Shown here one piece after another: positions 1-11,232 of a DNA stretch of 64,000 nucleotides. Made by a program: the position numbers and the translations under genes. The notes under the pieces are model-generated. The model ran no database searches, was not told the origin of the DNA, and saw only the letters and a list, made by a program, of their open reading frames with translations. The stretch is from assembly GCA_964017185.1 (NCBI GenBank), contig OZ024884.1:15886548-15950547 (forward strand). The letters are read 5' to 3'. Numbering within the stretch: position 1 is the first letter of the stretch; the number at the start of each line of letters is the position of its first letter. Source of the DNA: Rugalucina vietnamica (lineage: Eukaryota > Mollusca > Bivalvia > Lucinida > Lucinidae).

Positions 1-7
1 TCATATA

Positions 8-300
8 AAGTTCTGCAAAACTGTTTTGATAATCGAAATATCGATACCTCTGTCTAAAATGCATATTTGGAAAATTTCAGAAATCTCTGATTTTTGGTTA
101 AAAACACGATTTTTTACAAAAAAAAAAATTTTCGCTTTAAACGTTGCCCTTTAGGCTGCGAGTTTGGAACAGAAAACCGATCTGAGCTACGGGCATTGGT
201 TTAGATTTTACAGCTCCTGGTTTTAACAAAAAATCACAGATTTCTGAAATTTTTAGACACAAAGGTCGACATTTCGACTATTAAAATAGTTTTGCAGTTG
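8..300. repeat. Inverted-repeat (foldback) element
   Basis: Bases 8-105 are the imperfect reverse complement of about 215-300. Both arms read CTGCAAAACT, then TCGAAAT, GTCTAAAA, TTTCAGAAATCT and TGATTTTT in order. The short centre is unrelated. This is the layout of a small MITE or foldback element; superfamily unknown. The flanks 300-1793 hold a run of 11-12 G at 369-381 and no gene I can support. Confidence 0.65.
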
Positions 301-1793
301 AATGAACCAGTAAGAGGAGATGAATGACAGAATTGCATAGGGTAGGAAACAGTGACAACTTCAATTTCAGGGGGGGGGGGGTTCCATCGAATCTGCAAGT
401 CTGCAAGAAGCGCTCGCAGGCAAAGCGAAAAACTGATTGAATATTTGCACGATGCTGGTTCTGCTATGTACATGTACATGTATCTATAACAAAATTTTGG
501 GTGTAAGATTACCACTAATAAAAAATAAAGTTTTGATGTTTATCAAAGTTTGAGTGGTATCGACTTTGTGATTATATTAATTAGATTTCCAAATATTTGT
601 TACATGATCATTAAGCTAGATATAAACTTGTATAAGTTAGAATTAGATTTCTTGTTTGTAGCATATTTATCCAAACGGCAAAATATTAAAAAAAAATCAC
701 AGTTAATTGCAACGTCCTTAGACCTGCCCAGCTGCAGTAGGGGTGCAGGTGTTCAAAACTCCACTGCGTTTTAACAGATGTAAGACGTAGTATGAAAATT
801 TGCCCCCGAAGTCCCAAAATATAGTACTCGGTGACCTTAATTGTTGTAAGATCTGACGTGCTATAATTCTGGCTAAACAGTAATTTTAATGAAACTTTTG
901 GGACAACCCTCGTATACCAGAGCAATATCAATGTCCACAATGTAGAACAGTGAGTCTGTAATCAATGCAATTTTAACACTATTGTTTACTTCTAAAAACA
1001 CATGTTCTTTCCCATTGCTTTGCCAATGTGTAACTGATATGCCAGGACGTATAAATACATGTAAATATGTAAAGTACTCCAATGATTTGCGCATTTAAAC
1101 TGACGGATTTGCAATGTTAAAGGTAGGTTTCGATAGTTCGTATTACGCCCCCATTGACAATACATATGTACATGTACAAGTGATTTATCTTTATGCTGTC
1201 TGGTTAGTGTAATCGCCTCTCAGTTGTGTTTACCATATTTATCTTTGGTTGTTCCTAGAAAGATGGCTACCTTCCTTGACGCGAGCTAGTCATCTTGCTC
1301 TTCAGGCCTGTTGTTATTATTTCGCGATGTCCTGTGCCCATTCGTTCCCGCCTTGTTTCTGGGTTGGGATTTTGAATGAAATGGGTCCATGACTTTATCA
1401 CCGAACATACAGTCATTCTTTCAACCGTTTCAGAAAGGTACATTGACGAGAAATGCTGATGAATCATACATGCATATTAAAATGAACGTTTTAGCTGTCT
1501 GTATATAGATATGTTTAAAGTTTGCTATCTTGTTAATTCTGGACAGCTTAATGTTTATTCACTGATTAGTCATCTACGGTGTGACACGGGTTCTAAAACA
1601 GGCGAGTAAAAGTTTTCGTATGTCTGCAACGTTCAGTCTTACCATACACATACGCGAACAGCCCAAATGAAAAACTAAAATCTTATTATCAGGCGATCTG
1701 CAACTGAAGTATCATTACATGGAATTACCTGTTGTACCATAAGCTACTGTGATTCAGATATTCAAAACTAAGAGTAATAAGCCTTTGTTTCAG

Positions 1794-2700
1794 AAAGTAG
1801 TCTACGGAGCTTTGTGGATGGTCAATGCCGGACCGGCACCGCCCGTTTCGAGTTTGAAAATAACGGGTTGCTGGTGTAATAATGGGAAAGTGGTATGCTC
1901 TTTCAGGCAAATCGGGTATGGTAGCATAACCGCAATTTATCGTGGCTCAGTCATTTCGGGGGTAAGTTTCCGTTTTTAAATATTAAATCCACATCAAAGG
2001 CGTTTTTCGGCATGCTACATTAAGCGTTAACATGCATTTATCCTCCTGAACAACTTCAAAGCATTACAAAATCTTGTTTATGCAATAAACAGCTATTTTC
2101 AAAGTTGTAAAAATTGAAAATTTTCAGTAAAAAAATTAATATTTTCAATATTTTGGTCTAAAATATTGACAGTGGGTGCACGTTATATAACCGCCTCGAC
2201 AAGGCAGTTCTAACGAGTGCTTACAATATATATTTTGGCGCGCGCGCAATAAACAAAAATGTATACCTCTGTAAAACCCCAGTTTTCCTATATTACAGAA
2301 GAAGGGTTTAAAGTGGTATTTATTTAATGGGCATGTTTTTCCTGATGGAACAAACACACCGGTTTAGCCTATCGTATCTATGTTTTCCATAATGTGTAGA
2401 CATGTTTGAAACTGAAAACTATTTAAGGATTATACCTACATCCAGGCCGTTAAAATCGCCTTTGGGGTGGTATCATTCTTAAATGTGTATACTTATTTTT
2501 TGTAGTCCAAGTGTAGAGATACAGCGCTAGTCGATTTCTCGAGAACAGTGTATGGGTGGGATACCGTTTGTGAAACAGATTCGACGGCTGATGGTAATTT
2601 CGAAGTCAAGTATACGCCACCCTACCTCTGCGGGACAAGTTTTGATAGAGCTGTTGTGCAAAATTGCCATGTTCAGTCCACATGTAGTTCACTTGGCTGA
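1794..2700 (+). CDS. Small cysteine-containing, probably secreted protein, last two exons (5' end not found)
   Basis: Two exons join in frame. Exon 1794-1961 (56 codons) follows a TTTGTTTCAG acceptor and ends at GGGG|GTAAGT. Exon 2506-2700 (65 codons) follows TTTTTTGTAG and ends in TGA. An AATAAA at 2709-2714 follows directly. Both junctions are phase 0. The 120 visible residues carry nine cysteines, including a CWCNNGKVVC stretch resembling the von Willebrand C-type CxC...C spacing, but the full domain is not present. The first visible codon follows an acceptor, so at least one upstream exon, presumably with the signal peptide, is missing; I could not place it in 1-1780. I do not recognise the family. 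The intron holds a copy of the CATYAYGAAAAC MITE (2062-2347). Confidence 0.62.
2062..2347 (+). mobile_element. MITE family A copy 1 (intronic)
   Basis: It starts CATTAC..., has the diagnostic CAATAAACAG near its left end, the GTGGGTGCACGTTA / GAACTGCC-GAGGCGGTT type centre, and ends near CATGTTTTTCCTGATG. It lies inside the intron of the 1794-2700 gene. It is more diverged than the 34.9-kb copy. Confidence 0.7.
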
Positions 2701-2708
2701 TGGCATAG

Positions 2709-2714
2709 AATAAA
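2709..2714 (+). promoter_or_regulatory. Polyadenylation signal AATAAA
   Basis: It lies 9 bases after the TGA of the two-exon gene, which supports 2698-2700 as the true stop. Confidence 0.5.
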
Positions 2715-3097
2715 TTTACTTCTGATCAACTTCGTCATTTTCAATTTCGATTGAGCTGTAAGAAACAGTTGCAGATGTCCGAACTTTTGGGGTATTTGGT
2801 GTATGCTAAGTTAGGATAAAAATATGCATGATAAATTGAAAGTTCCGACTTATAAAACATTAAAATAAATATGACAATAAAACTTCTTAGGATTTGTCAA
2901 CATATTCCATCGAAAGCTTCTTGTGTTTAGCTTTATACAAATTTCGTAAATTGCATTTACCACAATTCGTGACAGTTTCCGCATTCGATAAAATGCGGAT
3001 TTTTAAGATCCCTTAAGTTGTTATCGTGTCATGGTTGTAATCTAGATGACATCAACGGTGGCAGCACATTTGCGCACATTTTGATGGCCAAACACAT

Positions 3098-3381
3098 CAT
3101 TACGAAAACTTGCCCGTGCAATATAGCGATAATTTTTTCAAAAGCAAAAATTCAAAAAAATTCATTGGAAAAAGTTTGATATTTTTAATAATTTTGCTCA
3201 AAACATTGATTGTTGGTACACGTTAGAACCGTCTTGCCGAGCAGGTTAAAACGAGTACCCACAATCTATATTTTGAATTATTTTAATAAGAAAATTAGGT
3301 ATACCCCGTCAAACCCCAGTTTTACTATATAAAAGTGGGGTTTAAGGGACATGGACATTTCATGGACATGTTTTCCTGATG
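3098..3381 (+). mobile_element. MITE family A copy 2
   Basis: Full-length: left end CATTACGAAAACTTGCCC, central imperfect palindrome around ACCGTCTTGCCGAGCAGGTT, TATATAAAAGTGGGG in the right half, right end GGACATGTTTTCCTGATG. The ends are imperfect inverted repeats of one another (CATYAYGAAAAC). Confidence 0.85.
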
Positions 3382-3693
3382 TACACATATATAAATCACA
3401 TCAACAAACTCTACAGCACTTCAACAGCCTTTTGGAAAAGAACCATAGTTTGTATTTATACCGCGCGTAGTAAGGCGTGTTTTCATATTGAATGAAAGAG
3501 TATTGACTGCTCTCTTGGCACGCTAAATATATAATGTCCACTCAACATCTTCGTCTAGAAACATATACAATAACTTAATATCTGTTCCTTTACTTAAGTT
3601 ATAGGGTTATAAAGAAACGTAAACAAACAAGTCACAAAATCGCACGACGTACAGTCCTTTGAGTGTTGATTAAAAGGTAAATGTTTTGCGTGA

Positions 3694-6600
3694 TTATGGC
3701 TTAACTACTGCCTCGTCATTTCCTCCCGTGACTGTGTTTGAGATGAGAGTGGCGTCATTCAATGGGATGACTGGCTGTTGTGATCATGAGTAGGATGTTT
3801 GAACCTCTGTGGAAACCGCCCTTCTATAAAATGAAAACGAAATATATACAATGTATGAAACATTTATATGAAATGTAAAGGTAACCATTTTTTTAAAGCA
3901 GTAAAACTGAGCCCTGTCTGTGTTGATATATATCTTTAAAACGTTAAGAACATAAACTTTAGAACATAATAGTTTTTTTGTGTTGTTTGCGTCTTATGTG
4001 GTTTTCATATTTGCGTTAAGTTTGGGTATCTGAGTGACCGCCTGTTGTGAAAATAGCTGCTCACTCGGCTTACGATATGTTTTCTTAGTATATGTTTGAT
4101 ATATTGATCCGCGCATTCGTAAAACGCCGCTTAGCATATGTTCCTAATAATTATTGTTAATTTATTTTTCCCACCTGGGTTTTTGGAGTGTTTATTTACT
4201 ATCTGATTGTGCCGCCTACTTTTACCTTTTAATAAAAAACAAATGAAGTTTTTAAGACAACCCTGAAGCTTAAGCAAACCAAAGTAGCATTTTTGGAACA
4301 CTACGTTGTACTCTAATGGATTCCCGGAGAAATAAATACGACCGCATACAAATATGTCCCTAAGATCAAATAAATGCTTAACATATGCACTGCTTGCATA
4401 TACATGTATTAGGGAACAGCTTAAACATTTAAACTGATTGTGTAGTAAAAATGAACCTTTTCGTGTGTCTGCCAGCAGCGTTAAATGTCTTTGCCAAAAG
4501 CCAGCCGAATGCCAAGCAAAGCGCCGACATAGCGCCAACCGTTGACAAAATGACAACATTAATTGGTTTGTCAAGGAAGCCTTCTTGTGTCTGCGTGGCC
4601 ACAGTGTTGTAAATGATACTGGAAACAGACACGTCATCAAAATCTGCAGCTGGTGGTACAGTAGATCCGATAACAGCGGTAGTTGGAGTCTCCCAAACTT
4701 CCGAGTTCAATCGAAGAGTCGATATTCCAGTAGCCGTTGTCAAATGTGATGGCTTGTAAGTTGATGCTGTTGTTGATGGTGTTGTTGTTGTTGTCGGTGT
4801 TGTTGTTGTTGTCGGTGTTGTTGTTGTTGTTGTCGGTGTTGTTGTTGTTGTCGGTGTTGATGTTGTTGTCGGGGTTGTTGTTGTTGTTGTTGTCGGTGTT
4901 GTTGTTGTTGTCGGTGTTGTTGTTGTTGTCGTCGGTGTTGTTGTTGTTGTCGGTGTTGTTGTTGTTGTCGGTGTTGTTGTTGTTGTTGTCGGTGTTGTTG
5001 TTGTTGTCGGTGTTGATGTTGTTGTCGGGGTTGTTGTTGTTGTTGTCGGTGTTGTTGTTGTTGTCGGTGTTGTTGTTGTTGTCGTCGGTGTTGTTGTTGT
5101 TGTCGGTGTTGATGTTGTTGTCGGTGTTGTTGTTGTTGTCGTCGGCGTTGTTGTTGTTGTCAATGTTGTTGTTGTTGTCGTCGTCGGCGTTGTTGTTGAT
5201 GTTGTTGTTGTTGTCGGTGTTGTTGTTGTTGTCGTCGGTGTTGTTGTTGTTGTCAATGTTGTTGTTGTTGTCGTCGTCGGCGTTGTTGTTGTTGTTGTTG
5301 TCGGTGTTGTTGTTGTCGGTGTTGTTGTTGTTGTTGTCGTCGGTGTTGTTGTTGTTGTCAATGTTGTTGTTGTTGTCGTCGTCGGCGTTGTTGTTGATGT
5401 TGTTGTCGGTGTTGTTGTTGTTGTCGGTGAAGTAGTTGTCGGTGTTGTTAGCGTTGTTGTCGTTGTAGTAGGTGTTGATGTTGTCGTTGTTATTGTTGTT
5501 GTCAATGTTGTTGGTGCTGTTGTTGTCGGCGATGTTGTTGTCGTTGTTGTTTTTGTTGTTGTCTGTGTTGTTGCTGTTGTCGTTGTCGTTGTCGGTGTTG
5601 TTGTTGTTGTTGTCGTCGTTGTTGTCGGCGATGTTGTTGTTTTCGGTGTTGTTGTTGTCGTCGTCATTTGAAATGGCACGCATGGACAGACAGGACCTTG
5701 TTCAGAAAGGCAACACGTTCTTTTCCTTCTTTGTAGATTGATATTCACAAGCTCGCCTCTGTCTATGAGCTGTTTATGAGATCTATACTTAGCTGCATCA
5801 TATTTTAGCCTAGTAATCATATGCTCAAACCTCCTGTTGCCATTCAAAGATTTGGCGACATTTGCTTCTTCTATAGCACTTTGATCTCCACTAATGTGAA
5901 GCTCAGTTTGATGATTAGCAACCTTAGATTGTCTTGTTGGTAATGCGACGGGGTGGCCTACAATTAAATGATTTGTATAGATTCACAAGGTTTCTATGGT
6001 GTAGCTTGACTACCAAGTATAGTCAGTTGCAATGCAGCATGTTGTATCTATGAAGTCTTCGTGTTTTTTTTTTGTTTTTTTTTTTGTTTTTTTTTTTTTT
6101 TTTAATTTTTGATTATTATTCATGGCGTAAGCCGTGATTTATATGTGTGGTCGTGATGTTTTATTGACTAGATACAGAGTGTTTAGTTGATATTTGTTTC
6201 ATTTTATGTTTTGGAGTCGATCATTTTCCAAACCTTCATATTTTATTGAATTTCTTCAAAATATATAATTAAAGGATATACGGTACAAATAAGGCCAGAT
6301 TTTTATTGTCTGCCAAATAACACGTTCAGTTTTTTTAACACAATGTCACATTTTGGAGCCATTTTGTTTTGAAAAGGTATAGGTAGACAATGATCAGGAA
6401 AAGGCGCAATCAGAAAGAAATTCCCACTCCAAAAACCGAGGTTCGAAAAACTAAATTGACAGGTACTTATACTTAGAAAACATATCGTTATCCGAGTGAG
6501 CAGCTATTTCTCAATAGGTGGCCCTTCATTTACCCGAACTTATATAAAAATATGAAAACGTACATAAGGTTCAAACAGTATGAAAATTCGACTCCAAAAC

Positions 6601-6897
6601 ACAAAACATATGGTACCACAACAGAAGCATCGCATTGGAACAATCAGTAATACAAATTTACTGCCCAGTAATGATAATGACCATCCTTGATGGAATAAAT
6701 GTGAGACAAACGCAGAAAGATCTGTGTCTAGTGCATGAAATGGATTTATATTTTGGAGACGAACAGTGACCTTTTCTCTGGTTCTCTGCTTCAGTTTGAG
6801 ACCTACCTCTTATTCCAAATATCCAAATAGCCAATGTGTAACCACAGCATATATAAAGACCAGAAATGTCCGTCGGCTCATAATGAACGTTGACCAT
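3694..6897 (-). CDS. Mucin-like single-pass membrane protein 1 (Thr/Pro repeat, furin-type site)
   Basis: Three-exon model. The large exon 4457-5957 (499 codons) starts after a TTAATTGTAG acceptor in phase 1 and ends AAAAG|GTTCAT in phase 2. Its order is: hydrophilic region of about 80 residues, RRKR furin-type site, CC...CPC cysteine cluster, about 270 residues of Thr runs with Pro every 5-7 residues (a likely O-glycosylated mucin domain), acidic DDVSVSS region, then a membrane span after FLDKPINVV. Tail exon 3784-3823 follows a TTTTATAG acceptor, gives RRAVSTE..., then meets TGA; the same frame stays open for 29 more codons to a TAA at 3694. Exon 1 is uncertain. One candidate is 6807-6897 (donor AGAG|GTAGGT, phase 1). 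The other is 8411-8468, with a better signal peptide (MKVKYAGISIYVTYFIC) but a weaker donor. Its nearest relatives are the proteins at 9.0 and 24.2 kb. The function is unknown; an extended cell-surface or extracellular-matrix molecule is the likely role. Confidence 0.7.
3968..4190 (+). mobile_element. Retroelement 3'-tail fragment
   Basis: It matches the 3' untranslated tail of the 26.3-28.4 kb retroelement: GTTTTCATATTTGCGTTAAG, CTGAGTGACCGCCTG, AATAGCTGCTCACTCGGCTTACG and CCCACCTGGGTTTTTGGAGTG in the same order. It lies in the second intron of mucin-like gene 1. Confidence 0.7.
4787..5660. repeat. Coding minisatellite of mucin-like gene 1
   Basis: About 870 bp of GTTGTTGTTGTTGTCGGT-type 15-18 bp units. 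Read on the minus strand they encode runs of Thr broken by Pro. The array has only whole-codon periodicity, so every frame stays open for long stretches (poly-Thr/Pro, poly-Asn/Asp, and poly-Leu/Val on the other strand). Only the Thr frame connects to cysteine, membrane and tail sequences. Confidence 0.9.
6376..6620 (-). mobile_element. Retroelement 3'-tail fragment (reverse)
   Basis: The reverse complement gives the tail signature: GGAACAATCAGTAATAC-type segment, TCGGATAACGATATGTTTTC, GGTTTTTGGAGTGGGAATTTC, CTTTTCCTGATCATTG and the terminal CTACCTATACC. It lies in intron 1 of mucin-like gene 1. Confidence 0.75.
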
Positions 6898-8074
6898 AAC
6901 ATAATTATCTAAAACTGTCAGAAAAAAATAAACGAATTTTCTTTCGAAGATGCTTTAATACACGTTATGTCTCACGACAATATTCAAATTATCCAAAGCA
7001 AATTGACAAAATCATTCAGGAATCGTTTAAAAATGTACGCGTATACGGTCACAAAATGTTACGCAACGCCGAGAATTTTTGATTGCCAATTGTGTTACAG
7101 AATGCTTCACAATTTTTTCTCAAATTAAGTCTGTCGTTAACCAGCTGCCAAATAGTCTCCGTTACAGAATGAACAGTGATATTCTGTAGTGAAAACACGA
7201 TAAGACTTTGCTTCTTTTTCGGCAAATGATGATACTCGATTCCAGAATGTCATGAAGAAGGCGTGACACAAAGACAGGATTGAGATGTTTAAGTCTAAAA
7301 ACTTGCCTCTGATAATGTTTTTTTTTTTTGTTTCGCAGAAACGTTTTGCACGGAGGAATATAGAAAAAAAAATATTTTTATGTCAAAATCTTAATCTTAG
7401 TTTGCCCTGATAGGTGGCAAGGGATATAATCAATGATCATGTTAATGCATATTTTTTTCAAAAATTTTGCTTGATCATGAAGATTTCGTCTCAAGCATGT
7501 CATTTGTGTCACATCATAATGATTTTTAACAATCACTATAAAATGATAAGGATTTAAATTTTTGCGGGAAAATATTTACCTCCCTTCCATAAGATTTTTG
7601 TACAGGAAAACCCTATTCAAAAATGTTTTGACCGGAACATTTTTTTTTTTGACCGATTTAAAAAAAATGCTGCACATGTTTTTCGGCAAACCAAATTCTC
7701 AATTGTGTCAAGAAAATATTTAATCTACATTTAACCACTTCCAAATTATCTGCTAAAAACCATTATCAGACACTAGCAAACACACTTTAATTTATTTACA
7801 TCTATATAGCCAGAAGTTGTCTATCGAAATAATAGTGGCCTTCCTTCGTATCTTCATACAAGATGTAAAAAAGTTAAAGACTTTTGATCTATCTATTATT
7901 CAAGTTACACAATTGTTGTAATATCTACCTGTAAGCATTTGCAATACTACTTGACATTTCTTGCACAGAGAGCAGTTTGAATCATTTAAAGTAGGTACTT
8001 CATTTTTATGACGAAATTCATCTCTTTGTTTTGGGAGACAGTGGTTTCACTGTTTTTGCCGTGTAATGTTTGGA
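6898..8074. other. Unassigned AT-rich stretch
   Basis: No splice-flanked reading frame and no recognised repeat. It contains short homopolymers (a T/A run near 7318-7330) and nothing else I can name. It may be intron 1 of mucin-like gene 1 if the upstream candidate first exon is the right one. Confidence 0.4.
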
Positions 8075-8228
8075 CTAGATATTTAAAAAGTAACAATATA
8101 ATAAATTAAATGTACTATTTATTATATAAAAAAGAGTTTGAATCATGAATTGGACCACTGAACATTGCAAGTACTGAAATAAGATATAAGAAAACAAAAG
8201 CAATTCAGCGGCCATATTTTGCAGATGC

Positions 8229-8468
8229 TTATCTGCAACGACTTTTCCAGACAAGTTGAGAGTTCTTTTTGAAGAATACATTTTCATTTGAAAAATATCC
8301 ATGTACTATATATAACGTGTTTCTACTCGAGAACGTAGAAGGTGAGTATCTACAACTGTCCGTCAGACAATCATGTCTCGTGCATTCTTCATTTTTCATC
8401 TTGGTCATACAGGATCTGCAGATAAAATAAGTCACATAGATTGAAATACCAGCATATTTAACTTTCAT
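8229..8468 (-). CDS. Short secreted Cys-rich reading frame, or alternative first exon of mucin-like gene 1
   Basis: An ATG at 8468 opens a basic n-region and hydrophobic core (MKVKYAGISIYVTYFIC), a plausible signal peptide. It runs on to a 79-codon frame with cysteines in CMTKMKNEEC and CTRHDCLTDSC. Alternatively the exon stops at TCCT|GTATGA (8411). That gives 58 nt ending in phase 1, exactly the phase the large exon of mucin-like gene 1 requires. No other evidence of expression is visible. Confidence 0.3.
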   Translation of the reverse strand: MKVKYAGISIYVTYFICRSCMTKMKNEECTRHDCLTDSCRYSPSTFSSRNTLYIVHGYFSNENVFFKKNSQLVWKSRCR

Positions 8469-8938
8469 TTTAATGATGTCATTTTTGCATGCTTAGAAGT
8501 TTTAGAAATTACAAAGAATCATTTATAAAGTTTCAATGACAATTAACAGAAACTAAAAGTTGTATACATGTACATATTTTTCGCACCAATATCATCATCA
8601 CGATCATCATTTAAGTGTTCAGTTTCCATCTACTAATTACTCGATTTAATATCGTAGTAATTGTTATGTAATTTTACGTAAAGTTTCGGAATTCAGACAC
8701 TTTACCAAGAGCGGGTTTGCTGGTTTTGAGTATAGTTGTTCCGGTAACTGGTCATTGCTCACTTTACGTCATTAGTTTATCGTCACATTTGGCCGATTGT
8801 ACTAATTGAATGCCTAGATAATATCCCATAGACATGGAAACAAACGTAAATACTTATCCATGGTGTATATCAGTACCCCTCTATACATTTTATCTACCAG
8901 TTTTCTAAAATATCAAAGCCTGATGTGTTGCTACACAC

Positions 8939-8944
8939 TTTATT
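8939..8944 (-). promoter_or_regulatory. Polyadenylation signal AATAAA
   Basis: On the minus strand, 67 bases past the predicted TAG stop (9011-9013) of mucin-like gene 2. Confidence 0.4.
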
Positions 8945-9010
8945 AGTGATAATTAAACAATTCGTTCCTCTCCAAAGTCGTTACAGAACGTGTTGGCTAC
9001 TACAATATTT

Positions 9011-11232
9011 CTAGACATACCATACTAGGTCTAATGTTGACGTTGACGATGGGCTTCGTCGATCTTCATATCTCGGAGAACTCGGATAATGACCTTCCCT
9101 TGTATTGATTTCCGGGTCAACTGCTCCACTGTATTGGGAGTAAATGTAATATATTCATACAAAACAAAATTAATAATAAACATACCAAGTCAAAGAAACA
9201 ATTTTTTTCTGACGACTGCCAGGAACGTGCAGGTATCTATGTCGAGATGAACTGTTAATAAAATTGACTATGCAAGTATTCTTCTTCAAATTGATACAAT
9301 TAATAGGGAATACTACATGTATTTTGACACAATGTAATAGTACAATTTCTGAAGTTACCTTTTGATCACTGTGTATACCAAAGCTGCTAAGCCAACTGCC
9401 GACACTGTTCCCATCATTATTGTCAGTACAATATTTGATGGTTCGTCAAAGAAACTTTGTCGAGACTCGTCATCTGCGGTAAAACTGAATTCGTTAGACT
9501 GTAAAGCGTTGTTAGAATCATCGGCTTGTAATGATATTGCCGGTATGCCAGTGGTTGATTGCTTTCTGTTAACCATTGCTGCGCTATGAGTACCTGTCCA
9601 TTTAGTCGTCAAAGTTGACGCTGTGTTGTCGATAGTGGACGTTGTTGTAACTGTTTCTGGATTTGAATTTTGTAATGGCGGGACAGGTTGTGTTATTTCA
9701 TAAGAAAATGAAAATGTATATGACCCGTATTGAGGTGAAGATGGTTCATACATGTATCTTGTTGTGTTATCTGATGGATCTGAACTGTTTGATTCTGTTT
9801 TTGTCGTTGCTGTCGATAGTGGGGTTCTCGGGGTTGTTAACTTTGATGTTGTTGAAGTAGCAATCGTCGCCTGAGGAGTTGCGGGAAATGTCGTTGTTAG
9901 TAGGATTGTCTCCGTCGATGTTAGAGTTGACTTCGTCGCTGCTGCTGTTTGTGTTGTTGTTGCTTTTGATGATTTTGTTATTGTTGTATTTGTTGGAGAT
10001 GTTGGTGTTGTTGTTGTTGCCGTTAATAGTGTTGTTGTTACAGTTGTTGCTTTTGTCGTTGTTTGTGTTGCTGTAAAAGAAAGGATTGTTGTCGATGTAG
10101 TTGTTTTTGAAGTTGATTTCGTTGTTGTTGCAGTTTTCGTTGTTTGTTTTGTCATTGTTGCTGGCGTTGTTGTCAGTGTTGGACTTGTTTTTGAAGTTGT
10201 CTTCGTTTGTGCTGTCGTTTGTGTTGTAGTTCTTGTCGGTGTAGTTGTGACAGTTGCCGTCGTTGTTGGAGTTGTCGTTGTTTTTGTTCGAGTTGCTTCC
10301 GTTGTTGTTGCCGTTATTGTTTTGGGAGTTGTTGTCGTCGTCGTTGTTGTTCTTGGAGTTGTCATTGTTGCCTTTGTTGTTGTTGTTGTTGCAGTTGCCG
10401 TTGTTGTTGTTGTTGTTGGAGTCGTCGTTGGAGTTGTCGTCGTCGTCGTCGTTGGTGTTGGAGTTGTCATTGTTGCCTTTGTTGTTGTTGGTTTTGTTGT
10501 TGTTGCGGTTGTCGTTGTTGTGGTTGCAGTTGCCGTTGTTGTTGTTTGAGTTGTCGTGGTTGTTGTTGTTGCAGTTGCTTCTGTTGTTGTTGCCGTTGTT
10601 CTTTTCGTCGTTGTTGTTGTTGGAGTTGTCGTTGTTGCCTTTGTTGTTGTTGGTTTTGTTGTGGTTGTAGTTGTCGTTGTTGTTGGTGTTTCCTTTTTTG
10701 TCAGCGTTTGCAATGATGCATTGTATGGTGGTTGCTGCGTTCGCGTGAACTTACACGGTGGTGGTGTGTCTCCATCTGGCAGGTGGTGAAAAGGACCGCA
10801 TTTTTCGCCAAACGCTCTGGCTAGCCTGATACCATCGACTGCAGATTCAGACACAACTGAACTTCGTTAACCTCTTTATGCTATTTATGATCACGGGACC
10901 GTACAGTGAATTTGTACATTAACTTTGGCATTTATAGCTTTGTCAGAGAAAAACAAACAGCCTAATTAAAGCTCAAATCTGAAATTCAATTTTTTAATTT
11001 TTAAATTTTTATTCCACTATATTGCTTTCCTTTTAGGCTAAATTTTATCTTTCATTGTGTTTTGTTAATTTGATGTTAACAGACAAGAGTTCGTTTTGAC
11101 CATAATGCCTTTAAAAATCCCTGACTTTTATGTTTATGTTTTACAAGTTTGCAAGCTACAAATTGTGTAATCTTTACCTTTTGCTTCACATGTTACACTT
11201 AGCATAACCATTAAAACAAAATAACGTTTCAT
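9011..11232 (-). CDS. Mucin-like single-pass membrane protein 2 (complete three-exon model)
   Basis: The best-supported gene of the cluster. Exon 1, 11178-11232, encodes a textbook signal peptide, MKRYFVLMVMLSVTCEA, and ends AAAAG|GTAAAG in phase 1. Exon 2, 9359-10856 (498 codons), follows a GAAGTTCAG acceptor and ends AAAAG|GTAACT in phase 2. Exon 3, 9011-9128, follows CTCCCAATACAG and encodes SGAVDPEINTREGHYPSSP... ending LDLVWYV-stop. The sum is about 556 residues. The order is: signal peptide, short N-terminal region with a CGPFHHLPDGDTPPPC loop (no furin site), Thr/Lys/Ala-rich mucin domain of roughly 330 residues, Ser/Asn region, membrane span after FFDEPSNIVL, cytoplasmic tail rich in Ser, Pro, Tyr and Arg. 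The extracellular role is unknown. The tail's SPRYEDRRSPSS stretch could be a phosphorylation target, but that is inference. Confidence 0.8.

Noticed and set aside
4737..5435. Leu/Val-rich 232-codon frame on the plus strand
   Set aside because: Antisense reading of the same array; no start context, domains or splice signals.
4637..5683. Asn/Asp-rich 348-codon frame on the minus strand
   Set aside because: Frame-shifted reading of the ACA/AAC trinucleotide array of mucin-like gene 1. It lacks the cysteine, membrane and tail motifs.
9663..9860. Plus-strand small frames over the 3' part of mucin-like gene 2
   Set aside because: Antisense to a well-supported exon, with no independent signals.
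10207..10716. Cys/Arg-, Val- and Leu-rich frames on the plus strand
   Set aside because: Antisense shadows of the Thr-rich exon of mucin-like gene 2.
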